Positions 24,375 through 32,539 of a stretch of 64,000 nucleotides of DNA are shown piece by piece. This DNA comes from a bacterium (lineage in GTDB: Bacteria > Verrucomicrobiota > Kiritimatiellia > CAIKKV01 > CAITUY01), in contig JBAXWB010000003.1 of the NCBI GenBank assembly GCA_037128595.1, positions 1-64,000 of the forward strand. The letters run 5' to 3'. Each line of letters opens with the position of its first letter. The stretch's first letter is position 1. The translations under genes were made by a program, and so were the position numbers. Under the pieces are notes generated by a model. The model was given only the letters and a program-made list of their open reading frames with translations. It did no database searches and was not told the origin of the DNA.

Positions 24375-24811
24375 ACGAAGCTGCGAATATCGGTCAATGG
24401 GTGATGGCAGCTTCCAGCGTGGGTACGTTGCTGGTAGTGATGCTGAAACTTTCTGGCCGCTCTGAAAAACGGGAGATCACACCCAGTCCGCTGATCGTCA
24501 AGCCGGAACCTGAATACGCGTCAAAGGACCATATTCATCACCAGTACATCACGAAGGAAGATTGCCGTGCTGCACATGTCCAGGCGAATCAGTCGGAGAG
24601 CAGCAAGCTCGAAGCGATCCAACGCCAACTTGATCACCTGGGGAATACGCTCACCAACACACTGAATCAGCATAATCAGCAGGCAGAGGAGCGGGCGGTA
24701 AAGTTTCATGCCAGGATAGACCCCATCGCCACAATCGCCCAGTCCACTTCCGACCGTCTTGAAGATCACTTCAGAGATCACCGCACCGGGAGGGTTCCAA
24801 ATGCCAATTGA
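24371..24811 (+). CDS. phage membrane-anchored coiled-coil protein
   Basis: The product is 146 residues from ATG 24371 (AAGGGAGG upstream). One N-terminal membrane span (residues 8-27) is followed by a helical region predicted to coil (SSKLEAIQRQLDHLGNTLTN). It resembles the small proteins that precede the gp27/gp28 packaging genes in Mu-like phages (DUF2730-like position). The role is not known. Confidence 0.6.
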   Translation: MNEAANIGQWVMAASSVGTLLVVMLKLSGRSEKREITPSPLIVKPEPEYASKDHIHHQYITKEDCRAAHVQANQSESSKLEAIQRQLDHLGNTLTNTLNQHNQQAEERAVKFHARIDPIATIAQSTSDRLEDHFRDHRTGRVPNAN

Positions 24812-25055
24812 TCTGACACTGGTTAAGACAGCACTCAAGGTGCTTTCCAACAATGCCAACCGCGACAATCTCACAGAGGAGCTGGTCGGGGTGGATATCG
24901 AGACGATCATCCGCCGGCCCCTGGCTGCTCACCAGATCCGCGACGCCCTGATGGAATGCCAGCGGCACGACTGGGCGGCTGAAGGCCAGGATGATTTCGG
25001 GATTCCCACATGGAGCATCACCCCGGGCGGTGAGGCGAAACTCAAGGCGTTTTAA
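24801..25055 (+). CDS. small phage protein before the packaging genes
   Basis: The product is 84 residues from ATG 24801, overlapping the previous gene by 11 bases. It looks like a compact winged-helix domain (HQIRDALMECQRHDWAAE, then GIPTWSITPGGEAKL). DUF2730/gp26-like context; no function assigned. Confidence 0.6.
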   Translation: MPIDLTLVKTALKVLSNNANRDNLTEELVGVDIETIIRRPLAAHQIRDALMECQRHDWAAEGQDDFGIPTWSITPGGEAKLKAF

Positions 25056-25057
25056 TC

Positions 25058-25609
25058 ATGACTGACGATCGCAAACGAAGAACCGATTCATGGGATGCGA
25101 GCCTCACAGAGGCCCAGCAGGCGCAGGTGTTTGACCGGATGCGCCGGTTCCCCTGGTACGCGGTATCCAAGTGGATCGCCGAGGAGTTCAATATCGATGC
25201 CCCCAGCCGCGCCGGCCTTTACCGGTTCCGGGACTGGTTCGCGGACCATGAATCCGAATACCTGCTGCTGCAGCGGATTAAAGACCGGGATTCCCTTGAG
25301 CGGGAATTGACCGCCGCCGGGGCCACGGATCCGCAGGCGCTCTCCAAAGCCCTGGGCAATGACGTGGTGGCCGCCCGGGCGCGTGGTGATGATCAGGCCG
25401 TTGAGCGGGCCGTCCGGCTTTATACCTCAGTTTGCAAGGTGGCGGGAGGCACTGAAGATCTAAAGATCAAGCTGCGCCGGCTGGAACTGCTTGAGGATAA
25501 TGCCGCCAAGGCCAAGGCGACATTGGCAGCAGCCGCGGGAGCTGCGGGCAAGGGCGGGATTACCCCGGAAACACTGAAGGCGGTTGAGGAGGCCCTGAAC
25601 CTGCTATGA
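25058..25609 (+). CDS. Mu gp27-like small terminase subunit (DUF3486)
   Basis: The product is 183 residues. The N-terminal segment with RRFPWYAVSKWIAEEF and the helical remainder match the DUF3486 family, which sits directly before gp28 in Mu-like phages and is regarded as the small terminase subunit. It overlaps the large subunit gene by four bases (ATGA). Confidence 0.8.
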   Translation: MTDDRKRRTDSWDASLTEAQQAQVFDRMRRFPWYAVSKWIAEEFNIDAPSRAGLYRFRDWFADHESEYLLLQRIKDRDSLERELTAAGATDPQALSKALGNDVVAARARGDDQAVERAVRLYTSVCKVAGGTEDLKIKLRRLELLEDNAAKAKATLAAAAGAAGKGGITPETLKAVEEALNLL

Positions 25610-27006
25610 CGCCTTCACCCAGCCAACCTAAATTCTTCATGCCCTACCAGAAACGGTGGATTGAAGATGATTCCCGCCTCAAGATCATGGAGAAGTCCCG
25701 CCAGATCGGCATGAGTTGGTCAACGGCCTACTCGGCCGTGCGCCGGGCTTCCCCGGTAGAAGCCAGGTTGGATGTGTGGGTCTCTTCCCGTGATGATGTC
25801 CAGGCAAAGCTGTTTCTGCAGGACTGCAAGGCATGGGCGGCCGTCCTGAAACTGGCTTCCAAAGACCTGGGTGACCAGATCATCGGTGATGACGGGAAGG
25901 GAAGCGCCAGCGTATTGGAGTTCGCCAATGGCCGCCGGATCTATAGCCTGTCGAGCAACCCCAATGCGCTGGCGGGAAAGCGCGGGCACGTTATCCTGGA
26001 TGAGTTCGCCCTGCACAAGGACCAGAGGACCCTGTACCGAGTGGCCAAGCCCGTTACGCAATGGGGCGGCCAACTGGAGATCATCTCCACCCACAGGGGA
26101 GCCGGGACCGTGTTCAACGAACTCATCCGGGGCATTGCTGAAAAGGGGAACCCGATGGGATTCAGCCATCACAAGATTACCCTGGCTGACGCCGTTGAGG
26201 CCGGACTGGTTGAAAAGATCAACACAAAGTCTGGTGGCAATGAGACCCGGGACGCGTTCATGGCCCGCACGAAGGCAGAGTGTATCGACGAAGAACAGTG
26301 GCAGCAGGAATACTGCTGCATCCCGGCAGATGACTCCAGCGCCTTCATCAGTTACGAAATGATTTCCGGTGTCGAATATGCCGCAGGTGAGGCGTGGGAA
26401 TGGACCTTTGATCAATTCCAGGACTGCAAACATGAGCTGTACGCCGGTGTGGATATCGGGCGTGATAATGACCTGACCGCCTGCTGGATATTTCAAAAGG
26501 TGTCCGGCGTCTATTTCCTCCGCAAGCGCATTGAGCTCCAGGCAGTGTGTTTTTCCGACCAGGAGGCCAACGTCTATCCCTATTTCGGTCTGCCCCAGAT
26601 GCGCCGGGTATGCATCGATCAAACCGGTATCGGGCGGCAGTTCGTGGAACGTGCCCAGGAACGGTTCGGTACCTACAAGGTTGAGGGGATTGCCTTCACG
26701 AACAGCAGCAAGGAGGCCATGGCCTACCCGGTGAGAGCCGCGTTTGAAGATAAAACGCTCAGGCTTCCTGCTGATCCCCTTATTGCGGCCGATCTGCGGG
26801 CCATCAAAAAAGAGACGACGGCGGCGGGAAACATCCGGTTTACGGCCGACCGTAGCAAGAGTGGCCACAGCGACCGGTTCTGGGCTCTGGCCCTGGCACT
26901 GCATGCCGGGAAACAGACGGGCAGTGATTTCAAACCAGTCACTTTCGATACCGCCGTGAGCCTGGCAATCAACAGCCGCCGCAGCCTGGCAATGGTGGGA
27001 GCATAA
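25606..27006 (+). CDS. Mu gp28-like large terminase subunit
   Basis: The product is 466 residues. The ATPase domain has a Walker A variant (EKSRQIGMSWS) and Walker B with catalytic Glu (VILDEFALHKD). The RNase H-like nuclease domain starts at YAGVDIGRDNDLTACW and has further acidic residues near CIDQTGIG and SGHSDRFWA. It pumps DNA into the prohead and cuts it; Mu-type packaging takes host flanks. Confidence 0.92.
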   Translation: MTPSPSQPKFFMPYQKRWIEDDSRLKIMEKSRQIGMSWSTAYSAVRRASPVEARLDVWVSSRDDVQAKLFLQDCKAWAAVLKLASKDLGDQIIGDDGKGSASVLEFANGRRIYSLSSNPNALAGKRGHVILDEFALHKDQRTLYRVAKPVTQWGGQLEIISTHRGAGTVFNELIRGIAEKGNPMGFSHHKITLADAVEAGLVEKINTKSGGNETRDAFMARTKAECIDEEQWQQEYCCIPADDSSAFISYEMISGVEYAAGEAWEWTFDQFQDCKHELYAGVDIGRDNDLTACWIFQKVSGVYFLRKRIELQAVCFSDQEANVYPYFGLPQMRRVCIDQTGIGRQFVERAQERFGTYKVEGIAFTNSSKEAMAYPVRAAFEDKTLRLPADPLIAADLRAIKKETTAAGNIRFTADRSKSGHSDRFWALALALHAGKQTGSDFKPVTFDTAVSLAINSRRSLAMVGA

Positions 27007-27008
27007 TC

Positions 27009-28574
27009 ATGAAGAGCACAACCAAAACCAAATCTTCCAGGAAGGCTGCGGGCCTGACGGTAACCGGCAACCCTGCAGAGCAATTTGACCGGTGGCGTCA
27101 ACAGTTCAATCCGTTACGCGGCCTGACCATCGCCCGGGCGGTATCCATGTTCGAAGCGGCCCAGCGTGGTGATTATTCCGACATCCAGTGGGCCTACCGG
27201 TTCATTGAACGGCGTGATGAGGATCTGATAGCACTGATTGAACGGCGCGTGAACGTCATCACGCAAATGGACTGGAACGTCAAGATCGTCGATGAAAAGG
27301 CCTCAGCCAAACGTGGGATCACCCTGGATGATACGTTGGCCAAAGCCCAGGCGCAGGTGCTGCTGGCGGCATATAATCGCATTACCAATCTCTATGAGGC
27401 GATCGAACATATGTCGATGGCGGCATTCAGGGAGTTTTCAATCTGCCAGTTTCAGGCAGGCGATCAGGTAGCCCTCCCGGGAGAGGCCACACACATCGAA
27501 TGCCTGAATCAGTGGAACATTGCCCGGGACGGTATGCACGGGGACTGGTACTGGAACCAGGCTGCCAAGCAAACGACCGCGATTAGCCTGGGAGCAGAAA
27601 ACAAGATCGATACCCGCTTTACCCTGATACGGGAGTGGCCCCGGCCGCTGGATGAAATCGGACTCCTGAAGTTCATCCGCTCAAACCTGAGCCGCAAGAA
27701 CTGGGATGCGTTTGTTGAGATCTATGGGATCCCCGGCTGGATCGTGATCATGCCGCAGAACGTGCCACCCGGTAAAGAGGCCGAATATATGGCGGCGGCC
27801 CAGTCGATTGCCGAGGGCCGCCCGGGGGCGCTGCCGTTTGGAAGCGATGCCAAATGCGCCGACCAGGCCAGGGGAACGAATCCATTCCGTGATGCCATGC
27901 AGTATCTAAGCGAAAAGCTTGTCCTGGCTGGAACGGGTGGCTTGCTGACCATGCTCACAGAGTCCGGATCCGGGACATTGGCCGGGTCGGCCCACATGGA
28001 GGCCTTCAACATCGTCGCCCGGGGTGAGGCGCGTAAGATCAGTGAACTCTTCCAGGCGCAGTTTGATGCCGTTGTCCTGGAGGCGGCTTTCCCTGGTCAA
28101 CCGAAACTTGCCTATTTCGAGTTGGCCGCCAATGAAGAGCAGGATGTCGGCGAGATCCTGGACCATGCCGTTAAGATTAAGAATGCCGGTGGGCAGGTGG
28201 ACTGGGTGCAGCTCTCCGAAAAAACAGGCTACACCATCACCGCCGCTCCCCAGTTGCCCACTCCGGCCCCGGTAATGCCAGGCATTGGCTTCCAACTCCC
28301 CAACCGCCGCTCACCGGCGATGGTCTTTTCCCTGCGCAATACCGCCTTCAGCAAAGCCGTTGCAGCGGACTTGGAGCCTATCCGCAAACGGTTTGAGGCG
28401 GCCCTTGCACTGCCGGATGCCGAAATGATGGCAGCCATTGAAGCGTTAAAAGGGGAACTGCCGGAACTTTTGAAGGAGATCAATACGGATCCGGAATCCG
28501 CCAAGATCATGGCCGTTGAACTACAGGCGGCGCTTGAGGCGGGAATGAAGGCCCAACAGGGGGGATCCAAATGA
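27009..28574 (+). CDS. Mu gp29-like portal protein (DUF935)
   Basis: The product is 521 residues, the usual length of the family. Family hallmarks include the N-terminal LRGLTIARAVSMFEAAQRGD in part, YRFIERRDEDLIALIERR, WDAFVEIYGIPGW, and the C-terminal helical region after PNRRSP. It forms the dodecameric DNA gate of the head and follows the terminase by two bases. Confidence 0.93.
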   Translation: MKSTTKTKSSRKAAGLTVTGNPAEQFDRWRQQFNPLRGLTIARAVSMFEAAQRGDYSDIQWAYRFIERRDEDLIALIERRVNVITQMDWNVKIVDEKASAKRGITLDDTLAKAQAQVLLAAYNRITNLYEAIEHMSMAAFREFSICQFQAGDQVALPGEATHIECLNQWNIARDGMHGDWYWNQAAKQTTAISLGAENKIDTRFTLIREWPRPLDEIGLLKFIRSNLSRKNWDAFVEIYGIPGWIVIMPQNVPPGKEAEYMAAAQSIAEGRPGALPFGSDAKCADQARGTNPFRDAMQYLSEKLVLAGTGGLLTMLTESGSGTLAGSAHMEAFNIVARGEARKISELFQAQFDAVVLEAAFPGQPKLAYFELAANEEQDVGEILDHAVKIKNAGGQVDWVQLSEKTGYTITAAPQLPTPAPVMPGIGFQLPNRRSPAMVFSLRNTAFSKAVAADLEPIRKRFEAALALPDAEMMAAIEALKGELPELLKEINTDPESAKIMAVELQAALEAGMKAQQGGSK

Positions 28575-28732
28575 TCTGGAACGCTGAAACGAGATTTTAC
28601 CCGAAAAGGGGTCTGGAATGCCCTACACGCCGTTCAGGGGTATCCACATACGGACCCACCCCCGTTAACCGAATTGCAATGGGTTTCCGCGCGAATGCAA
28701 TGGCATGTGGTGAAACCCCATCGGAGAAATGA
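28571..28732 (+). CDS. possible small protein (53 residues) coupled to portal
   Basis: The ATG overlaps the portal stop (ATGA) and the frame stays open for 53 codons, filling the gap to the lipase gene. The product is basic with several Pro/Thr residues; no domain is recognised. It could also be an untranslated spacer with a promoter for the lysis genes. Confidence 0.35.
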   Translation: MIWNAETRFYPKRGLECPTRRSGVSTYGPTPVNRIAMGFRANAMACGETPSEK

Positions 28733-28738
28733 CCAATT

Positions 28739-29551
28739 ATGAGTTACCAAGCTAAAAAAGTGTTGTTTGTGATGTCGGGTGGCGGGATGCCGGGCTTGGA
28801 CATCCATGCGGGGATCTGGTTGGCCCTGGAAGATATGGGCATCCAGGCCACAGAGATATCCGGGACAAGTGCCGGGGCAATCGTGGGGTCTATGAATGCC
28901 TGTGGCTGGTCAGCTGCTGCCGGTGTCGAATATCTGCAATTTCACAAGGATGATGATGTCCGGCATGAGCGGCCTTTCTGGAAACTCCGTTTCCCCTGGC
29001 TGGAGTCTATCCATGACAATGACCGTATCATGTGTGTGCTGAACGGCTTCCTGCCGACGTCATGGAATATGATACGCAAGCCATTCTCCGCCTGGGCCTG
29101 CAACAAGCGCACGGGTGAAAAGGTGAACGTGGCCCGTCCTGAGTTGGCAAACTCTCCGGCGATGGCGGTACTGGCCTCCATGTCAATCTGTGGTCTGTTC
29201 CCGTCTGTCCCCTTGCTGGATGGCGAGGATTACATTGATGGCGGATACCGGTTCAATCTGCCTCTGCCCTCCAACTGGCATGACTTCGATGAGGTTTATC
29301 TGCTGATCGGCAAGCCGCGTCCGCACGATTACAAAGGGACCGGGATCATCAGCAACATGATCCGCAATGCGAATCTCCTGATGTTGGATCAGATCGCGGA
29401 TGTCCTGGATGAGACCATGGGTGACCCAAAGGTCAAAGTCATCTGGCCAATCATGGGCGGCGAAAACTCCATGCTGAGATTCGATCACAGGCTTATTGAG
29501 CAGGCGTATGACTGGACAGTTAAACACATGAACAAGGAGATCGGACTATGA
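28739..29551 (+). CDS. patatin-like phospholipase
   Basis: The product is 270 residues. The patatin Ser-Asp dyad is clear: nucleophile elbow GTSAG with Ser44, and DGG with Asp167. The oxyanion loop reads GGGMPG (14-19), lacking the Arg of canonical GGGxRG. No signal peptide is present. It should hydrolyse acyl lipids from the cytosolic side. The gene lies between portal and holin, overlaps the holin start by four bases and is thus part of a lysis-like cassette. It could aid membrane disruption or alter host lipids; a defence-type CapV-like effector is less likely because no cyclase is nearby. Confidence 0.85.
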   Translation: MSYQAKKVLFVMSGGGMPGLDIHAGIWLALEDMGIQATEISGTSAGAIVGSMNACGWSAAAGVEYLQFHKDDDVRHERPFWKLRFPWLESIHDNDRIMCVLNGFLPTSWNMIRKPFSAWACNKRTGEKVNVARPELANSPAMAVLASMSICGLFPSVPLLDGEDYIDGGYRFNLPLPSNWHDFDEVYLLIGKPRPHDYKGTGIISNMIRNANLLMLDQIADVLDETMGDPKVKVIWPIMGGENSMLRFDHRLIEQAYDWTVKHMNKEIGL

Positions 29552-30162
29552 ACGGATTGATTCGATGGGTGCAGAAGTATGAACAGAGCGGATTGACACT
29601 GGTTGCCAACAAAGTTGTGTTGGGCCTTATCCGGCACATGCTCACGATCGGTGGAGGCTTTTTCATCAACCAGGGCGTGATGGACAACAACGAGCAGGAG
29701 ACGGCGATCGCCGCCATCATCACGTTGATTGGTGTGGCCTGGAGCGTACTGGTGAAGATGAGCGCCAAACAAAAGGCAGAGGGAAGCGAAATCCAAAGCA
29801 AAAGCGGAGAAATCGTATTGGCCCTTCTGGTTGGGGTTTCGGTGATTGCGGCGGGGTTGTCATGGATCACGACCTCACACAATGCCCAATTGGCCGTTGA
29901 GCAACGTGAAGGAAAAATGTATGCGGGCGTGCGCAGTTCATTTGGCCCTGGCGTCGTAGGCGCGGTTTCTGCAAGCCCGGGCGCATCACTTGCCACGATA
30001 GCTGCTGGCGTGGCCGCCGGGTACGCCGCCAATCAAAGCAGTGGCGGGAGCAAGGATAAACCCTCTGTCAGCGTCAATGGTAACGGCAACAATGTGAACT
30101 ACAACGGCAGCAGCGGGACACAGAACACCAGTACGGACAACTCCACAAAGACAGGTCCCTGA
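29548..30162 (+). CDS. putative holin (Pam3 gp28-like)
   Basis: The product is 204 residues. The segment IRHMLTIGGGFFINQGVMD with the following membrane span (residues about 50-72) matches small phage holins of the RHxLTxxGG type. A second span lies at about 92-110, and a long glycine/serine/asparagine-rich tail makes it longer than usual. It should form inner-membrane lesions at lysis. It overlaps the patatin gene and is followed by a spanin-like lipoprotein. Confidence 0.65.
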   Translation: MNGLIRWVQKYEQSGLTLVANKVVLGLIRHMLTIGGGFFINQGVMDNNEQETAIAAIITLIGVAWSVLVKMSAKQKAEGSEIQSKSGEIVLALLVGVSVIAAGLSWITTSHNAQLAVEQREGKMYAGVRSSFGPGVVGAVSASPGASLATIAAGVAAGYAANQSSGGSKDKPSVSVNGNGNNVNYNGSSGTQNTSTDNSTKTGP

Positions 30163-30164
30163 AT

Positions 30165-30308
30165 ATGAAGCACTTTTTACCTATCCTGGCATTTGCCGCT
30201 TTAGTCTTGACGCTCGCTGGCTGCAATACGCCATCCGCGGCAACTAACTGGCCCTACCAAGGTCCGCCGATGGTTGGAACAAATACAATCCCCGCGCCGA
30301 AATGGTGA
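30165..30308 (+). CDS. small lipoprotein, possible o-spanin
   Basis: The product is 47 residues with lipobox LTLAGC (Cys20) and a short proline-rich mature part, the size and style of Rz1-type outer-membrane spanins. The stop overlaps the peptidase start. No matching inner-membrane spanin is obvious, though the holin-like gene with its periplasmic tail could serve. Confidence 0.55.
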   Translation: MKHFLPILAFAALVLTLAGCNTPSAATNWPYQGPPMVGTNTIPAPKW

Positions 30309-31048
30309 ACACTATGAATAAAAACTGGTGGCAGGAAAAAGAGTGGAAGGGTGTAAAAAATGTGGCTCCTCGCGCTCCCCGGCGTATGGCCGCAGAACCG
30401 TTCCGGCCGTGCGTGCCGTTTACATGGGTGCCGTGGTGTGTCCCTTCCGAAAACCAGAATGGGCCGTCTTGCGCTGGGCACGCGGTGGGAAACTTCAAGG
30501 AAATTATGCTTCGCAGGTTCGTGGGCATGGACACCTTGAAGACGTTTAAACAGATTGACGGTGACGCCATTTGGTTTCGTGCCAGGAAGATGTTCTATGG
30601 CGGAAACATGGATGGAGGGCTTTACATCGGGGAAGCATTCTCCGCCGCAGAGGATATGGGGATATTTGCCCCGGGATCCATGTTGCTGACCCTTCCGCGC
30701 AGTGAGTCCATGTACTCGCCGCAGTTTGAAAAAACCCCATTCATCGATGGGCGTGATGTCAGCGGATGGGTTAATCATGGGACGAGCCCCGATAATGGTC
30801 AGGTTTATGAGGGACCTGGATCAGATGGAACCGCCGGGCACGCGACCATAGATGTCTCACGCGATACGAAAGCTGCATATAACTACTGGCAGGATCAAAA
30901 TTCGTGGAGTCCGAAATTTGGCTGGAACGGTTTGTTCATCATGTCCGAACAGTATGACGACCTGACGGGTTTGGAGGATGTTAAGTACTACGTCCAGGAG
31001 CCTGAAGGCTGGGAGCAGTGGACCGGCTGGAAAAAGTGGGTCATCTAG
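30302..31048 (+). CDS. papain-like (C1-type) cysteine peptidase, candidate endolysin partner
   Basis: The product is 248 residues. The papain active-site series is in order: Gln52 and Cys57 in NQNGPSCAGHA, His180 in AGHATIDV, and Asn200 in QNSWSPKFGWNG. The spacing between Cys, His and Asn is typical of the fold. No signal peptide is visible. It lies directly after the holin and lipoprotein genes with an overlap; no lysozyme or amidase gene is found in the prophage. It may be the peptidoglycan peptidase for lysis, or a maturation protease. The start could also be ATG 30314. Confidence 0.7.
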   Translation: MVNTMNKNWWQEKEWKGVKNVAPRAPRRMAAEPFRPCVPFTWVPWCVPSENQNGPSCAGHAVGNFKEIMLRRFVGMDTLKTFKQIDGDAIWFRARKMFYGGNMDGGLYIGEAFSAAEDMGIFAPGSMLLTLPRSESMYSPQFEKTPFIDGRDVSGWVNHGTSPDNGQVYEGPGSDGTAGHATIDVSRDTKAAYNYWQDQNSWSPKFGWNGLFIMSEQYDDLTGLEDVKYYVQEPEGWEQWTGWKKWVI

Positions 31049-31057
31049 GAATCCAAA

Positions 31058-32095
31058 ATGAAACCAATCCTGAATAAAAACTTCGAACTGCCCACTGATG
31101 GATGGTTCCAGATCATTCCCCGGGGAATCTTCCCGCATCCCTCAGGCGATAAGCAATTGATCGATGAAACCGCCTGCCAGGCCATTGTCAACCGATTCAA
31201 GTCTGATGCCGCGGCTGATAACTTTGGCGGGATCCTGGTTGACTACGATCACTTCAGCCTGGATACCGATAAGCCATCGGAGGCAGCCGGCTGGATCATG
31301 GACCTTGAGAACCGCACGGATGGCGTCTATGCGCAGATCCGCTGGGCCGGCGATGGTGAGGCGAAAGTCAAGAGCGGGGCCTATCGTTACGTCTCACCCG
31401 TCTGGAACCGGGCGGACTGCGTGACGGTTGACGGGGCGCTGCGCCCCATGCGGTTGTCTACGGTCGCCCTCACCAATGATCCGAACATCAAGGTCACCAA
31501 GCCACTATCGAACCGCTCAACTGAGCCTGCACCGGCAGATACCGGGACAAAAGACAAACCCGGCAACCCCGGGGGAGAGGAGTCCACTATGGACTACAAA
31601 GCCGAGCTCCTGGCACTGCTGGGGCTCCCGGCCGAGGCGACGGATCAGCAGATCGCCGACGCAAAGGCCGCCAAGGCATGCGAGATGCAAAACGCATGCA
31701 ATGAAAAGGACGCGATGAAGAATCGCGCCGTAACAGCCGAGACCAAACTCCTCGATTACGAGAAGGCGGCTTTAATCGTTCAGGTTGATAAAGACCTGGA
31801 TGAGCATAAGGACGTGATCGCAAATCGCGAAGAGGTCAAGGCCCAGCTGCTGGTTAATCGCGAAGGGACGTTGAAGATCATCAAGTCCATGCGTAAGCCG
31901 GAAGTCATGCCCGCCGCACTTCGTAACCGTGATGGGGGAGCCCCCACCGCAGAGCAGTTGGCCAAAGCGGCTGAACTGGCCACTGAACGTGACCTGTTCA
32001 TCAAAGAAGTAAAGTTGAAGAACCGCTGCAGCACCAATGCACAGGCTTGGCAGTTGGCGGCAACGTTGAAACCCGAATTGTTCAAGAACAAGTAA
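31058..32095 (+). CDS. Mu I-like prohead protease with C-terminal scaffold
   Basis: The product is 345 residues. The N-terminal domain (1-160) matches the Mu I / gp32 protease family (DGWFQIIPRGIFPHPSG, VDYDHFS, GAYRYVSPVW, LTNDPNI). The C-terminal helical part from about 178 is scaffold-like. The protease processes scaffold and capsid during head maturation. An internal start at 31589 yields the scaffold alone. Confidence 0.9.
   Translation: MKPILNKNFELPTDGWFQIIPRGIFPHPSGDKQLIDETACQAIVNRFKSDAAADNFGGILVDYDHFSLDTDKPSEAAGWIMDLENRTDGVYAQIRWAGDGEAKVKSGAYRYVSPVWNRADCVTVDGALRPMRLSTVALTNDPNIKVTKPLSNRSTEPAPADTGTKDKPGNPGGEESTMDYKAELLALLGLPAEATDQQIADAKAAKACEMQNACNEKDAMKNRAVTAETKLLDYEKAALIVQVDKDLDEHKDVIANREEVKAQLLVNREGTLKIIKSMRKPEVMPAALRNRDGGAPTAEQLAKAAELATERDLFIKEVKLKNRCSTNAQAWQLAATLKPELFKNK
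31589..32095 (+). CDS. nested scaffold protein (Mu Z-like), internal start
   Basis: In the protease frame an ATG at 31589 is preceded by a strong ribosome site (GGGGGAGAGGAG). It would give a 168-residue helical protein, the scaffold half of the protease gene. Mu makes its scaffold (Z) the same way from inside gene I. Confidence 0.65.
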   Translation: MDYKAELLALLGLPAEATDQQIADAKAAKACEMQNACNEKDAMKNRAVTAETKLLDYEKAALIVQVDKDLDEHKDVIANREEVKAQLLVNREGTLKIIKSMRKPEVMPAALRNRDGGAPTAEQLAKAAELATERDLFIKEVKLKNRCSTNAQAWQLAATLKPELFKNK

Positions 32096-32136
32096 TCACA
32101 CAGCGAAGATTCGCTGGAAAAAAGAAAAAGAAAACC

Positions 32137-32493
32137 ATGCATATTATCTCTCTCCCCAACAAAAGCGCCGTGGATCTGTCCGCAAAGGACGGCTATGCGG
32201 TCAAGTTTGATACCGATGGCATCAACGTTTGTGGCGCTGCCACGGACCGCGTTGTTGGTGTCATTACCCACGGCGATATCGCCGGTGGCATCAGTGGCGT
32301 CTGCGTTCAAGGTCCCTGTCCCGCCGTGCTTGGCGGTACTGTTCTTGCCGGACAGCATGTAACCCCCGCCGCAGATGGCCGGGTGATTGCGACCGGGGCC
32401 GGTTCGCAGGATTTCGGCATCGCTGTCGAGGGCGGCGTTGCTAATGACCGGGTCAAAATCATTGTTCTGGGAGCTCCCAAAACGAACGCCTAA
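32137..32493 (+). CDS. head decoration protein-like (DUF2190-type)
   Basis: The product is 118 residues, all beta, glycine/valine-rich, matching small capsid decoration proteins encoded between protease and major capsid genes. ATG 32137 is chosen because the longer frame begins within the protease gene. Confidence 0.65.
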   Translation: MHIISLPNKSAVDLSAKDGYAVKFDTDGINVCGAATDRVVGVITHGDIAGGISGVCVQGPCPAVLGGTVLAGQHVTPAADGRVIATGAGSQDFGIAVEGGVANDRVKIIVLGAPKTNA

Positions 32494-32539
32494 GCATTTA
32501 AACCAGCAACAACATCAAAAGAGAAAATAGGAAAATAAC

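Noticed and set aside
25720-26904. Minus-strand ORF of 394 codons
   Set aside because: It mirrors the gp28 terminase gene; the plus frame has Walker and nuclease motifs and fits the operon.
28739-29551. CBASS defence system around the patatin gene
   Set aside because: CapV-like patatins need a nucleotide cyclase neighbour; the neighbours here are portal and holin genes.
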